The notes under the pieces: model-generated
What the model was told of the DNA's origin: nothing
The model's database searches: none
Seen by the model: the letters and a program-made list of their open reading frames with translations, nothing else
Shown here: positions 38,731 to 47,228 of the stretch, piece by piece
Layout: each line of letters starts with the position of its first letter
Position numbering within the stretch: the stretch's first letter is position 1
NCBI RefSeq assembly: GCF_003173775.1
Contig: NZ_CP029552.1
Coordinates: 6,345,001 to 6,409,000 of the forward strand
Origin: Methylobacterium sp. 17Sr1-1
GTDB lineage: Bacteria; Pseudomonadota; Alphaproteobacteria; Rhizobiales; Beijerinckiaceae
Length of the DNA stretch: 64,000 nucleotides
Reading direction: 5' to 3'
Position numbers and translations under genes: made by a program

Positions 38731-39021
38731 ATGCTTCTCAAGACCGTCATCGCGGCCGGCCTCGTCCTGGCCGGCTCCGCCGCCGCGCGCGCCGAGGGCA
38801 CGAGCCTCGACCAAGCCGGCATCCCGGCCCTCGACGTCCCGGGCTTCACCGAGAGCGTGCCGGCCGGCATGCCGCTCTTTGCCGCCCTGCCCCGCATGGC
38901 GCCGGGCGCCGAGGTGGACGTGCGCGGCATCGACGCCAGCGGCCTCGTGGCCTTCGGCCCGTCGGTGCCGCAGATGATCGACCCGAACGCCGACATCGCC
39001 ACCGGTACGCTGAAGAAGTGA
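38731..39021 (+). CDS. Small secreted protein, 96 residues
   Basis: Unknown function. Clear signal peptide (LLKTVIAAGLVLAGSAAARA, cleavage near ARAEG) and a compact mature part of about 75 residues with Pro/Gly-rich turns (PALDVPGFTESVPAGMPLFA, then DVRGIDASGLVAFGPSVPQM). No Cys, no His cluster. It is 89 bp downstream of the preceding small gene on the same strand. Confidence 0.7.
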   Translation: MLLKTVIAAGLVLAGSAAARAEGTSLDQAGIPALDVPGFTESVPAGMPLFAALPRMAPGAEVDVRGIDASGLVAFGPSVPQMIDPNADIATGTLKK

Positions 39022-39112
39022 CGAAGTTCGACCAAGGCGCCTCGCCCGGGTCACTCGGAGACTGTCTGACCGGCTGCGTCGGTCGGACCAATACGCATAC
39101 CGACATCTCTCC

Positions 39113-39156
39113 CCGTCATCCCGGGGCTCGCCGAAGGCGAGAACCCGGGATGACGG
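39113..39156. repeat. Intergenic CCCGGGATGAC-type dispersed repeat
   Basis: CCGTCATCCCGGGGCTCGCC then GAAGGCGAGAACCCGGGATG and ACGG: a near-perfect 20-bp-armed hairpin. The preceding CTGTCTGACCGGCTGC (39062-39077) is also found before the copy at 50329, so the repeat unit extends about 50 bp to the left. Confidence 0.85.
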
Positions 39157-39195
39157 GGAGGGCTGCATTGCGGTACGCTTCCATCGAGCGGAGTG

Positions 39196-39984
39196 TCAGG
39201 CGCTGAGCGCCGCCACCCGCGCCGCGGCCTCGAATTCCGCCCGCCTCTTGGCGAGGCGCTCCTCGGCCTCCACATCCTGCCCCCAGACCTCGGCCTGGAA
39301 GGTCTCGTCGACATGGGCGGCGGCCCACCCCTCCTGCGGCGTCAGGCGGCCGTGGAGGACGGCGAGGGCGATCAGCAGCGAGCCGGTCAGCGTCGTCATC
39401 GAGTGCAGGCCGGCCAGCGCGGTCGGGGTTTCGACCGCCTCGATGGCGCGCCGCAGGGCCGCGACCGACTCCGCCGGCTGGGTGACGTGCATCACCCCCT
39501 CGCTCAGGATGAACCGGGCGCCGAGCGCCTCCCGCGCCCAGTCGAGGACCGGGTCCCAGGCCGCGGCTTGCGCCGCCACGAGGCGGGCCGGATCGCCGGC
39601 GCGATAGACGACGAGGTCGGTGCCCGCATAGGCCGAGAGATCGTCGATCACCGCCTCGCGCCGCTCGGCCACGCCGTCGAGGGCCGAGTTGACGAGGCGG
39701 GTGAGCGGCATCCCCGCCGGATCGATGAACTCACCTTGCGCCCCCCATTCCTCGGCGAGCGCCGCGGCGAGGGCCGCCTGCGGCACCGCGAGGCGGCGGC
39801 GGGCGGGGGTGCGGGCCGGGCGGCCGTCAAGGACGAGGCGGTAGCCGTCCTCGGCCTCGGCGATGCCGGCCTCGGTGTAGAAGCGCTTCGGCAGCGCGGG
39901 CTTGGCCGATTGGCGGGCGGCGCGGACCGGATCGGGCTGAGCCTCCGGATCCCCGAGCCAGTCGCGGGTCACGTCGTTGGTCAT
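39196..39984 (-). CDS. ATP12-family F1-ATPase assembly chaperone
   Basis: 262 residues of the ATP12 family, chaperones for the alpha subunit of F1-ATPase conserved in alphaproteobacteria and mitochondria. Diagnostic stretches: PKRFYTEAGIAEAEDGYRLV, LDGRPARTPARRRLAVP, AEEWGAQGEFIDPAGMPLTR, and SAYAGTDLVVYRAGDPARLV. ATG 39984 (MTNDVTRDWLGDPEAQPDP) is preferred to codons upstream because it gives the normal family N-terminus. It is 43 bp downstream of the HAD phosphatase, a pairing common in Rhizobiales. Confidence 0.94.
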   Translation of the reverse strand: MTNDVTRDWLGDPEAQPDPVRAARQSAKPALPKRFYTEAGIAEAEDGYRLVLDGRPARTPARRRLAVPQAALAAALAEEWGAQGEFIDPAGMPLTRLVNSALDGVAERREAVIDDLSAYAGTDLVVYRAGDPARLVAAQAAAWDPVLDWAREALGARFILSEGVMHVTQPAESVAALRRAIEAVETPTALAGLHSMTTLTGSLLIALAVLHGRLTPQEGWAAAHVDETFQAEVWGQDVEAEERLAKRRAEFEAAARVAALSA

Positions 39985-40027
39985 GGGACGAAGATAGGGT
40001 CTCCGGGCGGCGGTTGCGAGACGGCTC

Positions 40028-40690
40028 TCAGGCCGCCGCGATCCGGGCGAACAGGGCGGATTCGAGCTCGGCAAAACTCTCCATCACCGCATGCGCCCCA
40101 GCGGCCCGCAGGGCCTCTGGCGTGTGGTAGCCCCAGGCGACCCCGAGGGCGGAGACCTGGGCGCCCCGCGCCATCACCATGTCGTAGGTCGAATCGCCGA
40201 TCATGATCGTCCCGGCCGGCGCGGCGTCGGTCTCGGCCATCGCCTGTTCGAGCATCGCCGGATGCGGCTTCGAGGGGGCGTCGTCGGCGGTCTGCACGGT
40301 CGAGAACCAGCCCTCCCAGCCGTAGAGGCTGAGGAGGTGATCGACGCCGCGGCGGGACTTGCCGGTGGCGATGCCGAGCTGCACCGCCGGCTCGCGGTTG
40401 AGGCGCGCGAGCAGCCCGGCGGCGCCGGGAAACAGCGTCTCGCGGATCTCGGCCTGCGCCCGCAGCCGGCCGAAGGCCTGCTTGTAGGCCTCGGAGAGCG
40501 CCACCACCGGCCCGTCGGCGCCGACGAGGGCGGTGAAGGCCTGCGGCAGCGACAGCCCGACCACCGACAGCGAGCGCTCCCGGCTCGGCGCCGGCAGGCC
40601 GACTGACGCGAAGGCCTCTTTTTGCGCCGCCACGATCAAGTGCTGGCTGTCGACGAGGGTGCCGTCGACGTCGAAGACGATCAGAATCAT
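40028..40690 (-). CDS. HAD-superfamily phosphatase (Gph/PGP-like)
   Basis: 220 residues. All HAD motifs are present: nucleophile in MILIVFDVDGTLVDS, Thr/Ser motif in LGIATGKSRRGVDHL, and the acidic motif in IMIGDSTYDMVMARG, with an alpha-helical cap between them. Closest to phosphoglycolate phosphatase-like proteins, though in this neighbourhood it may be a general sugar-phosphate phosphatase. ATG 40690 directly begins the DVDGT strand. Upstream is a small secreted protein gene. Confidence 0.9.
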   Translation of the reverse strand: MILIVFDVDGTLVDSQHLIVAAQKEAFASVGLPAPSRERSLSVVGLSLPQAFTALVGADGPVVALSEAYKQAFGRLRAQAEIRETLFPGAAGLLARLNREPAVQLGIATGKSRRGVDHLLSLYGWEGWFSTVQTADDAPSKPHPAMLEQAMAETDAAPAGTIMIGDSTYDMVMARGAQVSALGVAWGYHTPEALRAAGAHAVMESFAELESALFARIAAA

Positions 40691-40739
40691 GGGGTACGGG
40701 CCGCCTCGCTGTCGCGCCGGGGGCGGCCCGGGCGGCCGT

Positions 40740-41177
40740 TCAGGGCTTGGCGCGGGCCGGCTGCTGGCCCGGCTGGATCCGCTCATAGCCCAGGCGGCAG
40801 CGGATCAGGAAGCGGCGACGCGCGCCGCCCTTGAGGCTGCGCCTTTGCGAGGCGCGGTTGCAGGCGGCGTAGCTCGGGCGCCGACGCCGGGGCGTCGCCG
40901 CGCGCTCGGGCGCCGCCGGCCGGGCGGTCGGGGCGCTCCCCTCCGCCGGCGCCGCACGGCCGTCCTGGTGGCGCCCGTCGGGCCGGACCGCGGCGGGCTT
41001 GCCGTCCGGGCGGGCGGCGGGCGCCGCCGGGGAGGTCGCGGCCCCCGTCGGGGAGGCAGAAGGGGCCGCCGGGGCCGGCACGGGGGCGGGGGTCGCGGGG
41101 GCGGTCTGGGCCAGCGCCGTTCCGGCGCAGGCGAGGAATCCGATCAGGCCGAGGCTGGCGAGCGCGGCGGGTCTCAT
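40740..41177 (-). CDS. Secreted Pro/Ala-rich protein with PsiF-like C-terminal repeat
   Basis: 145 residues. Signal peptide (LASLGLIGFLACAGTALA), then a 70-residue Ala/Pro-rich disordered linker, then CNRASQRRSLKGGARRRFLI followed by RCRLG, which follows the pattern of the PsiF repeat (C-N-x5-LKG-x-AR-x4-x-C). PsiF proteins are phosphate-starvation inducible but of unknown mechanism; the family call rests on this single motif. ATG 41177 places the signal peptide at the start. Confidence 0.65.
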   Translation of the reverse strand: MRPAALASLGLIGFLACAGTALAQTAPATPAPVPAPAAPSASPTGAATSPAAPAARPDGKPAAVRPDGRHQDGRAAPAEGSAPTARPAAPERAATPRRRRPSYAACNRASQRRSLKGGARRRFLIRCRLGYERIQPGQQPARAKP

Positions 41178-41333
41178 CTGGCTTGTCTCACTCCCGGACG
41201 GACCGCTGATGGCCCGCGCTGGTGCCGCGACCGTGGCGGCCCACCTTGAGAATAAGGCGCGCGGCCGTCCTGCCAAGGGCCGGTCTCGAAGGGCCGGTCC
41301 CGAAGGGTCGGCCTAGACCGGACGGCCGCCGCG

Positions 41334-42902
41334 TCACGCCTCCGGCGCCTCGACGATCGGGTCGTATCGGGACGCGTCGAAGCCGAGCAGGTTCCAGCTC
41401 TGCGCCATGTGCGGCGGCAACGGCGCCGTCACGTCGACCGGCTTGGCGGTGCGCGGATGCGGGATGACGATGCGCCGGGCGAGCAGGTGCAGGCGGTTCT
41501 GAAGCCCGCCGGGCAGCTCCCAGTTCTCGATGTCGAAGTATTTCGGGTCGCCGACCAGCGGGTGGCCGATATGGGCGGCGTGGGCGCGCAGCTGGTGGGT
41601 GCGCCCGGTGACCGGCTTCAGCGACAGCCAGGCGAGCTTCTGCCCGGCCTGGTCGACGACCGCGTAGTAGGTCAGCGCGTGGCTCGCCCCCTCGTCGCCG
41701 TGCTTGGCGACCCGCATGCGGGCATCGGCGTCGCCGATCTCCTCCTTGGCGAGGTAGGTCGAGATCCGACCCTGGCGCACCTTCGGCACGCCGGCGGCCA
41801 GCGCCCAGTAGATCTTGCGCGCCGCCCGCGACCGGAAGGTCTTGGCCAAGGTCGCGGCGGCGAGCCGGGTCTTGGCGATGATGAGGCAGCCCGCCGTGTC
41901 CTTGTCGAGGCGGTGGACGAGGCGCGGCTTCTGGCCGTCCTTGTCGCGCATCGCCTCGAGCAGGCCGTCGACGTGGCGGGTGGTGCCCGAGCCGCCCTGG
42001 ACCGCGAGGCCGAAGGGCTTGTTGAGCACCATCATGTCCTGGTCCTCGTAGAGGATCAGGGAGCGCAGGAAGGCGAGGTCGCCCTCGGTGCGGGGGGAGT
42101 TCGGCGCCGGCGGGCGCGCCTCCAGGCTCAGCGGCGGCACACGCACGCTCGCGCCGGGCTCGACCCGGTCGGCGGCCTTGGCGCGCTTGCCGTTCACGCG
42201 CAATTCGCCCTTGCGCACCAGGCTCTGGATGCGGGTGAAGGGCAATTGCGGGAAGCGGGCCGAGAGGAAACGGTCGATCCGCATCCCGGCCTCGTCCGGC
42301 GTCACCTCCAGGGTCTGCACGCCGGTCGCCAGCGCCTCGGCGGTCGCCTCGCGCAACGCGCGCCGGGTCGGGGCCTTGGCGGCCGGGGCTGTGGTTGCCG
42401 CGGCCTTGGGCTCCGCCGGTCCGCGGCTGCGCGGGACCTCGGCGGAATCCGGACGCTCGTCGCGGTGCGGCCGGGCCGGCGCGCGGTCCCCGGTGCCGGT
42501 CCGGGCCGCCGCGCCGGTGCGCGGACGATCCGATCTCGGCTTGCCGGAATGGGGCCCGTCCGATTTGGGCTTGTCCGATTTGGGCCTGGCCGGAAACTTG
42601 CCGGCCGGCGCGCGGGCCGGGCCCTCGTCCCGCTCCCAGGGCGAGGTGTCGCCCATGTCGCGGCCGAAGGCGGGGCGCGCAGGAGCGGCTCCGGCAGGAG
42701 CGAACTTCGCGGGCGCGAACTTGCCATTGCCGGACTTGCTGGGCGCAGCCCGGTTGGAGACCACCAGGCCGGCGGCGCGCTCGGCGGCGTCGCGGGCGGT
42801 GTTGCGCGGTCCGGTGCGGGCCCGCGGCGGGCGGCCCGAGGCGGGTCCGCCCGGGCCGGTCCGCGACCGCCCGGAACCGCCGCGAGAAGGAGGCTTCGTC
42901 AT
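41334..42902 (-). CDS. RluA-family pseudouridine synthase with long disordered N-terminus
   Basis: 522 residues; the C-terminal 310 form a normal RluC/RluD-type enzyme: S4 RNA-binding domain (GMRIDRFLSARFPQLPFTRI), catalytic motif RLVHRLDKDTAGCLIIAKTR with the nucleophilic Asp, and KPVTGRTHQLRAHAAHIGHP. It modifies uridines in 23S rRNA (RluC-like site likely, not provable). The first roughly 200 residues are Pro/Arg/Ala/Lys-rich without hydrophobic core, including repeats such as KSDKPKSDGPHSGKPRSDRP, and probably bind RNA non-specifically. ATG 42902 is the longest supported start. Confidence 0.9.
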   Translation of the reverse strand: MTKPPSRGGSGRSRTGPGGPASGRPPRARTGPRNTARDAAERAAGLVVSNRAAPSKSGNGKFAPAKFAPAGAAPARPAFGRDMGDTSPWERDEGPARAPAGKFPARPKSDKPKSDGPHSGKPRSDRPRTGAAARTGTGDRAPARPHRDERPDSAEVPRSRGPAEPKAAATTAPAAKAPTRRALREATAEALATGVQTLEVTPDEAGMRIDRFLSARFPQLPFTRIQSLVRKGELRVNGKRAKAADRVEPGASVRVPPLSLEARPPAPNSPRTEGDLAFLRSLILYEDQDMMVLNKPFGLAVQGGSGTTRHVDGLLEAMRDKDGQKPRLVHRLDKDTAGCLIIAKTRLAAATLAKTFRSRAARKIYWALAAGVPKVRQGRISTYLAKEEIGDADARMRVAKHGDEGASHALTYYAVVDQAGQKLAWLSLKPVTGRTHQLRAHAAHIGHPLVGDPKYFDIENWELPGGLQNRLHLLARRIVIPHPRTAKPVDVTAPLPPHMAQSWNLLGFDASRYDPIVEAPEA

Positions 42903-42981
42903 GCGGCGGCTCGTAGCATCCGCGGCCCTCCCCGTCACGCCCGGCGAATCACCGCCCGCCCTGCACCGCCGGCATAGTCCG

Positions 42982-43812
42982 TCAGCGCCAGGAGATCCCG
43001 CGCGAAAACCCCTCATGGCGGCTGTAGGGCGGCTCCGCGAAGGCGGCGGTGCAGTCGATGCCGAAGCGCTGCACCAGGTCGTCGGTGAGACCGGAGAAAT
43101 CCTCGGCAGCGCGGGCGCGGGGGCGGTAGCGCCGCACCGGCCGGCGCTGGGCGAAAGCCTCGCTCACCGCCACGTCGGTGCGTACGCCCCGCACCATCTG
43201 GCCCGGCCCGAAGGCGGTGCGGAGCGCCCCCAAGGTCTCCCGCTCGACATTGGTGCGCAGGTCGATGCGCATCGGCGCGATGGCGAGCCCGAGCGGCGCG
43301 GCACGGAAGCGCAGCATCGTGTCGTGGTAGGAGCGGGCGAACTGGCGCACGCCCTCGAGGCCGAGGGGATCGAGGGTGGTGGGGACGACCACGCCGTCGC
43401 TCGCCATCAGGGCGCAGACCGTGAGCGCCGCCGCCGACGGCGGCACGTCGATCAGCACCAGGTCGTGGACGTGGCGCAGGGGCGCGAGGGCGTCGGAGAG
43501 GCAACGGATGTCGCCGTGGCCGAGCTGCCCGTCGAAGCTCCGGTCGGCCGGCACCACCGAGACGTTGTCCTCGTCGGTGACCTGGGCGGCGCCCTCGAAG
43601 CTCGTCTGACGACGCAAAAGCGGCGTGTGGGCGTTGGGGAAGCCGAGCCGGGCCGTGACGCCGAGCCCCAGTCCCGAATGGCCCTGCGGATCGAGGTCGA
43701 CCACCAGGACCCGGTAGCCGCGGGCGCCGAGCTCGGCCGCAAGGTTGACGGCCGACGTCGTCTTGCCGGTGCCGCCCTTGCAATTGGCGATGGAGAGAAC
43801 TCGCGCGGTCAT
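42982..43812 (-). CDS. ParA-family ATPase
   Basis: 276 residues. Deviant Walker A motif at the N-terminus (IANCKGGTGKTTSAVNLA), Walker A' VVDLDPQGHSGLGLG and Walker B LVLIDVPPSAAALT. No ParB gene is adjacent, so this is an orphan ParA/MinD-like ATPase that may position chromosomal, chemosensory or other cargo; it is not the chromosomal parAB pair, which normally sits near gidAB. 80 bp upstream of the pseudouridine synthase gene. Confidence 0.9.
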   Translation of the reverse strand: MTARVLSIANCKGGTGKTTSAVNLAAELGARGYRVLVVDLDPQGHSGLGLGVTARLGFPNAHTPLLRRQTSFEGAAQVTDEDNVSVVPADRSFDGQLGHGDIRCLSDALAPLRHVHDLVLIDVPPSAAALTVCALMASDGVVVPTTLDPLGLEGVRQFARSYHDTMLRFRAAPLGLAIAPMRIDLRTNVERETLGALRTAFGPGQMVRGVRTDVAVSEAFAQRRPVRRYRPRARAAEDFSGLTDDLVQRFGIDCTAAFAEPPYSRHEGFSRGISWR

Positions 43813-43916
43813 CCTGCCGGACCGGGCGAGACGGAAAGAATCGGCTTCATGCCCCCAAGCTGACCGAGGGACGACCGCTACGTCAACGGCTATTAGTCAG
43901 GTTGTTCACATAACCG

Positions 43917-45233
43917 TCACGAATCTTCGCCGCTGCGCTCCCGGCGCCGCGCCTCCCACCAGTCCAGGCGCTCGGCGACGCGGCGCTCGAAGCCCCGGTC
44001 GGTCGGCGCGTAGAATTGCTGCCTGCCGAGGCGCTCCGGCCAGTAATCCTGGCCCGAGAAGGCGTCGGGCTCGTCGTGGTCGTAGCGGTAGCCCTCGCCG
44101 TAACCGAGCTTGCGCATCAGCTTGGTCGGCGCGTTGAGGATGGTGCGGGGCGGCGGCAGCGAGCCGTGCTCCTTGGCCACCCGGGTCGCGGCCTTGTAGG
44201 CGGTATAGACCGCGTTCGATTTCGGGGCGGTCGCGAGGTAGATTGCGGCCTGCGCCAGCGCCAGCTCGCCCTCCGGCGAGCCGAGGAAGTCGAAGGCGTC
44301 CTTGGCGGCGTTCGCCACCGCCAGCGCCTGCGGGTCGGCGAGCCCGATATCCTCCACCGCCATCCGCACCAGCCGGCGGGCGATGAACAGGCGATCCTCG
44401 CCGGCATCCAGCATGCGGCAGAGATAGTACAGGGCGGCGTCCGGGTCCGAGCCGCGGACCGTCTTGTGCAGGGCGGAGATGAGGTTGTAGTGACCCTCCT
44501 GAGCCTTGTCGTAGACGGGGGCCCGGCGCTGGATCAGCTCCTGCAGCAGGGCGGCGTCCAGGATCTCGTCCGGACCGGTCGAGCGCCACACCTCCTCGGC
44601 GAGGGTCAAGGCCGCCCGCCCGTCGCCGTCGGCCATCCGCACCAGCACCGCGCGGGCCTCCGCGTCGAGGGGCAGCGCCCGGCCGGTCACCGCCTCGGCC
44701 CGGTCGAGGAGCCGGGCGATCGCCGCCTCGTCGAGGGCGCGGAAGACCAGCACCCGGGCGCGGGAGAGGAGCGCGGCGTTCAGCTCGAAGGACGGGTTCT
44801 CGGTCGTGGCGCCAACGAGCGTGACGGTGCCGTCCTCGACCACCGGCAGGAAGGCGTCGAGCTGAGCCCGGTTGAAGCGGTGGATCTCGTCGACGAAGAG
44901 CAGCGTGCCCCGCCCCGCCGCCCGCCGGGCCCGCGCCGCCTCGAACACTTTTCTGAGTTCGGCGACGCCGGAGAAGATCGCCGAGATCTGCTCGAAATGC
45001 AGGTCGGTCTCGCCGGCCAGCAGGCGCGCCACCGTGGTCTTGCCGGTGCCGGGCGGGCCCCACAGGATCAGCGAGCCGAGGTTGCGCCCGCGCAGGAGCC
45101 GGGTCAGCGCGCCCCCCTCCCCCGTCAGGTGCTCCTGCCCCACCACCTCGGCGAGGCTCGTCGGCCGCAGGGTGTCGGCGAGGGGACGGGGCGCGTCGCG
45201 GTCGAGGCCGGCGGAGGCGAACAGGTCAGACAT
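43917..45233 (-). CDS. rarA: Replication-associated recombination protein A (RarA/MgsA AAA ATPase)
   Basis: Clamp-loader-like ATPase acting at stalled forks, 438 residues. Walker A LILWGPPGTGKTTVARLLAG, Walker B LLFVDEIHRFNRAQLDAFLP, sensor 1 LVGATTENPSFELNAALLSR, and the C-terminal MgsA tetramerisation domain (DPDAALYYLCRMLDAGEDRL and GYGEGYRYDHDEPDAFSGQD). Long in-frame extension upstream is discarded: ATG 45233 (MSDLFASAGLDRDAPRPLAD) gives the standard family start. Confidence 0.96.
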   Translation of the reverse strand: MSDLFASAGLDRDAPRPLADTLRPTSLAEVVGQEHLTGEGGALTRLLRGRNLGSLILWGPPGTGKTTVARLLAGETDLHFEQISAIFSGVAELRKVFEAARARRAAGRGTLLFVDEIHRFNRAQLDAFLPVVEDGTVTLVGATTENPSFELNAALLSRARVLVFRALDEAAIARLLDRAEAVTGRALPLDAEARAVLVRMADGDGRAALTLAEEVWRSTGPDEILDAALLQELIQRRAPVYDKAQEGHYNLISALHKTVRGSDPDAALYYLCRMLDAGEDRLFIARRLVRMAVEDIGLADPQALAVANAAKDAFDFLGSPEGELALAQAAIYLATAPKSNAVYTAYKAATRVAKEHGSLPPPRTILNAPTKLMRKLGYGEGYRYDHDEPDAFSGQDYWPERLGRQQFYAPTDRGFERRVAERLDWWEARRRERSGEDS

Positions 45234-45396
45234 GGCCGCATCAACACCCGCGGGGCCCGACGCCGCAAGGGGCCTCGGCCCGCCTGCCCACCGCGAGGAT
45301 GATCCCGCGTGCCGAAGCTGCCGGGCGCGCGTCGGGGTCGCGCCGGCATGCACGCCGTGACCTTGCCGCGACGCCGTCTTCAGCCTAGCAAGCAGC

Positions 45397-46446
45397 ATGC
45401 GATTCAACTTCAACGTCGTCGGCCCGGCGAGCTTCGAGCTCTGGATCGCCCCCGACGACATGCGCCGCACGCCGCGCGTCCGCGTGGTCATGGACCGGAC
45501 CCGGGAAACCGTGATCGAGGCATGGGTCCACTACCCGCAGCTGAAGGAATTCGGCTGGCACGCCCACGGCACCTGCGGCTTCAAGCTCGACGGCGCGAGC
45601 TGCCCCGGCCTCGACCAGGCCGGGCGCTACGACATCTACGACGCCGACACCAACATCCTGCTCTACCGCCACCGCGCCGACGCCGCCTACCGCCCGGCCC
45701 GCGTCCTCGCCCTCGACTACACGATCAACCAGGACAACGCCGCCCGCGACATGCTGTTTCCGGAATTCGCCATGGCGTATTTCGGCGTCCACGACATCCA
45801 TTTCGACCTCCTGCGCTGCATCATCGACATCAAGTACAGCGACTCGATGCTGCTGCAGGGCAGCCTGCTCGTGAAGCGCTACGAGGACGTGATCCAGGCC
45901 GGCGAGTACGTGAAGACGATCCTGGTCGTCGATCCGTATGTCGAGCTCGCCAAGCGCATCCTGTACCTGCGCCGGATGGCCGAGATCGGCAAGGACCCGG
46001 TGCAGAGCTGGCGCGTCGACCACCTGCAGGGCCCCTGCGCGTTCGCGTCCGGCCTCGACCTCGGCAGCCTCTCGGCCCTGCGCAAGGGCTTCGACCGGAT
46101 CGACCTCGAGACCTTCGCCTGGCTGGAAAACCCGCTCACCCGCGACCTCTCCTGCACCTTTCCGGGCGAAGCGATGAAGCCGGGGCACTGGACGCTGGCG
46201 ATCGAGGCGCTGTCGCGTTTCCACGTCATCGGCCACCAGCATTTCTGGGGCGCCTACACGGCGATGCTGACAGACGTGCTGCAGATCTCAGGCCCCGCCC
46301 TCCCCGAGCGCCGGGTGCCCGAGCCGGTGCTGGAACTCGCCGAGACCCTGAGCCGGGTGAAGGCCACGCTCGGCCTCGTCGAGATGGACATCAATCTCAG
46401 CGACAAGGTCTACACCGTCATCGAGAGCCAGTGGGAGAAGGCGTGA
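45397..46446 (+). CDS. Hypothetical protein, 349 residues
   Basis: I do not recognise the family. No signal peptide or membrane helix. Distinct features: N-terminal beta-rich part (FNFNVVGPASFELWIAPDDM), an aromatic core (HYPQLKEFGWHAHGTCGFKL), a helical centre (FGVHDIHFDLLRCIIDIKYS) and a C-terminal QHFWGAYTAMLTDVL helix. Spread-out Trp, His and Cys residues and the even hydrophobic pattern indicate a folded cytosolic enzyme-sized protein. The GC3-rich frame runs without interruption and there is no competing frame, so the gene is secure although its function is unknown. It is divergent from rarA. Confidence 0.8.
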   Translation: MRFNFNVVGPASFELWIAPDDMRRTPRVRVVMDRTRETVIEAWVHYPQLKEFGWHAHGTCGFKLDGASCPGLDQAGRYDIYDADTNILLYRHRADAAYRPARVLALDYTINQDNAARDMLFPEFAMAYFGVHDIHFDLLRCIIDIKYSDSMLLQGSLLVKRYEDVIQAGEYVKTILVVDPYVELAKRILYLRRMAEIGKDPVQSWRVDHLQGPCAFASGLDLGSLSALRKGFDRIDLETFAWLENPLTRDLSCTFPGEAMKPGHWTLAIEALSRFHVIGHQHFWGAYTAMLTDVLQISGPALPERRVPEPVLELAETLSRVKATLGLVEMDINLSDKVYTVIESQWEKA

Positions 46447-46552
46447 GGGCCTGCCCCGGCTACGGTACCCGACACGGGCACAGAGCGAAGGTTCGACACA
46501 GCCAAGATTGAGAGCGGCTAAGATCCATCGAGAAGACATTCTGCTTTTGCCT

Positions 46553-46632
46553 CTTCCCCTTTCCCGGATCTCCTTCCACTTCGTTACAGTCGTCCGGGAA
46601 AGAGGAGGAAGCGGACGCAGGTGAGCAGACGC
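46553..46632 (-). repeat. Dispersed intergenic repeat, copy 2 (of 6709-6780)
   Basis: TTTCCCGGATCTCCTTCCAC and CAGTCGTCCGGGAAA here are the reverse complement of the copy at 6709-6780, with CTCACCT conserved at the outer end. It occupies the middle of the 284-bp gap between the hypothetical gene and the HxlR regulator, which has no other recognisable content. Confidence 0.7.
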
Positions 46633-46730
46633 TTGGCTGCCCGGTGACAAGCGCCGACGGGTCCGCCGTCTTCGTCACCGGCAGGAACCGGCCGGCACCG
46701 CGAACCCGAACCCGGCGACAGTTCGGCGGG

Positions 46731-47102
46731 CTACCGGGCTCCCCGCCGCGCCGCCACGATCGCCGCCTGGTTCGCCTCCGCCCAGCGGATCAGCCCGCGC
46801 ATCGGCTCCAGGAACGAGCGCCCGAGCGCCGTCAGCCGGTACTCGACCCGGGGCGGCACCTCGGCATGGACCTCCCGCGCCACGAAGCCGTCCTGCTCCA
46901 GCCGGCGCAGGGTCTTCGACAGCATCTGCTTCGAGATGTCGCCGATCTCGCGTTCGAGCTGGCTGAACCGTTTCACCCCCGGATCCAGCGTCGCCAGCAC
47001 CAGGAGGCTCCACTGATCGCCGATCCGGTCCAGCACGTCGCGGATCGGGCAAGCGTTGTTCTGTGCATCGGTCGGCCTGATCTCGTCGAGCACGTGTCTC
47101 AT
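46731..47102 (-). CDS. HxlR-family transcriptional regulator
   Basis: 123 residues, winged helix of the HxlR/MarR-like group. Signature CPIRDVLDRIGDQWSLLVLA at the N-terminus (conserved Cys, and the GDKWS-like motif), RFSQLEREIGDISKQMLSKT as recognition helix and LEQDGFVAREVHAEVPPRVE as wing. Members sense oxidants, aldehydes or quinones, often through the N-terminal Cys. It is divergent from an NAD(P)-binding protein gene over a 126-bp gap with a candidate operator, the usual arrangement for a regulator and its target. Confidence 0.93.
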   Translation of the reverse strand: MRHVLDEIRPTDAQNNACPIRDVLDRIGDQWSLLVLATLDPGVKRFSQLEREIGDISKQMLSKTLRRLEQDGFVAREVHAEVPPRVEYRLTALGRSFLEPMRGLIRWAEANQAAIVAARRGAR

Positions 47103-47182
47103 CCCCTGGTCACCGCCCGCTGACCTGGTCTCGCGACGATGACGTCTTGCGCGGTCGGTCGCTGCGGACTAGCTCTGTCTTC

Positions 47183-47199
47183 GGTCTCGAACATAGACC
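47183..47199. promoter_or_regulatory. Candidate HxlR operator
   Basis: Perfect inverted repeat GGTCT-CGAACAT-AGACC in the 126-bp space between the hxlR-type gene and the divergent NAD(P)-binding protein gene, 30 bp before the latter's ATG. Position and symmetry fit an autoregulatory dimer site; no experimental motif was matched. Confidence 0.35.
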
Positions 47200-47228
47200 A
47201 GATCGCGAAATCGAACCAAGAGTGGATC

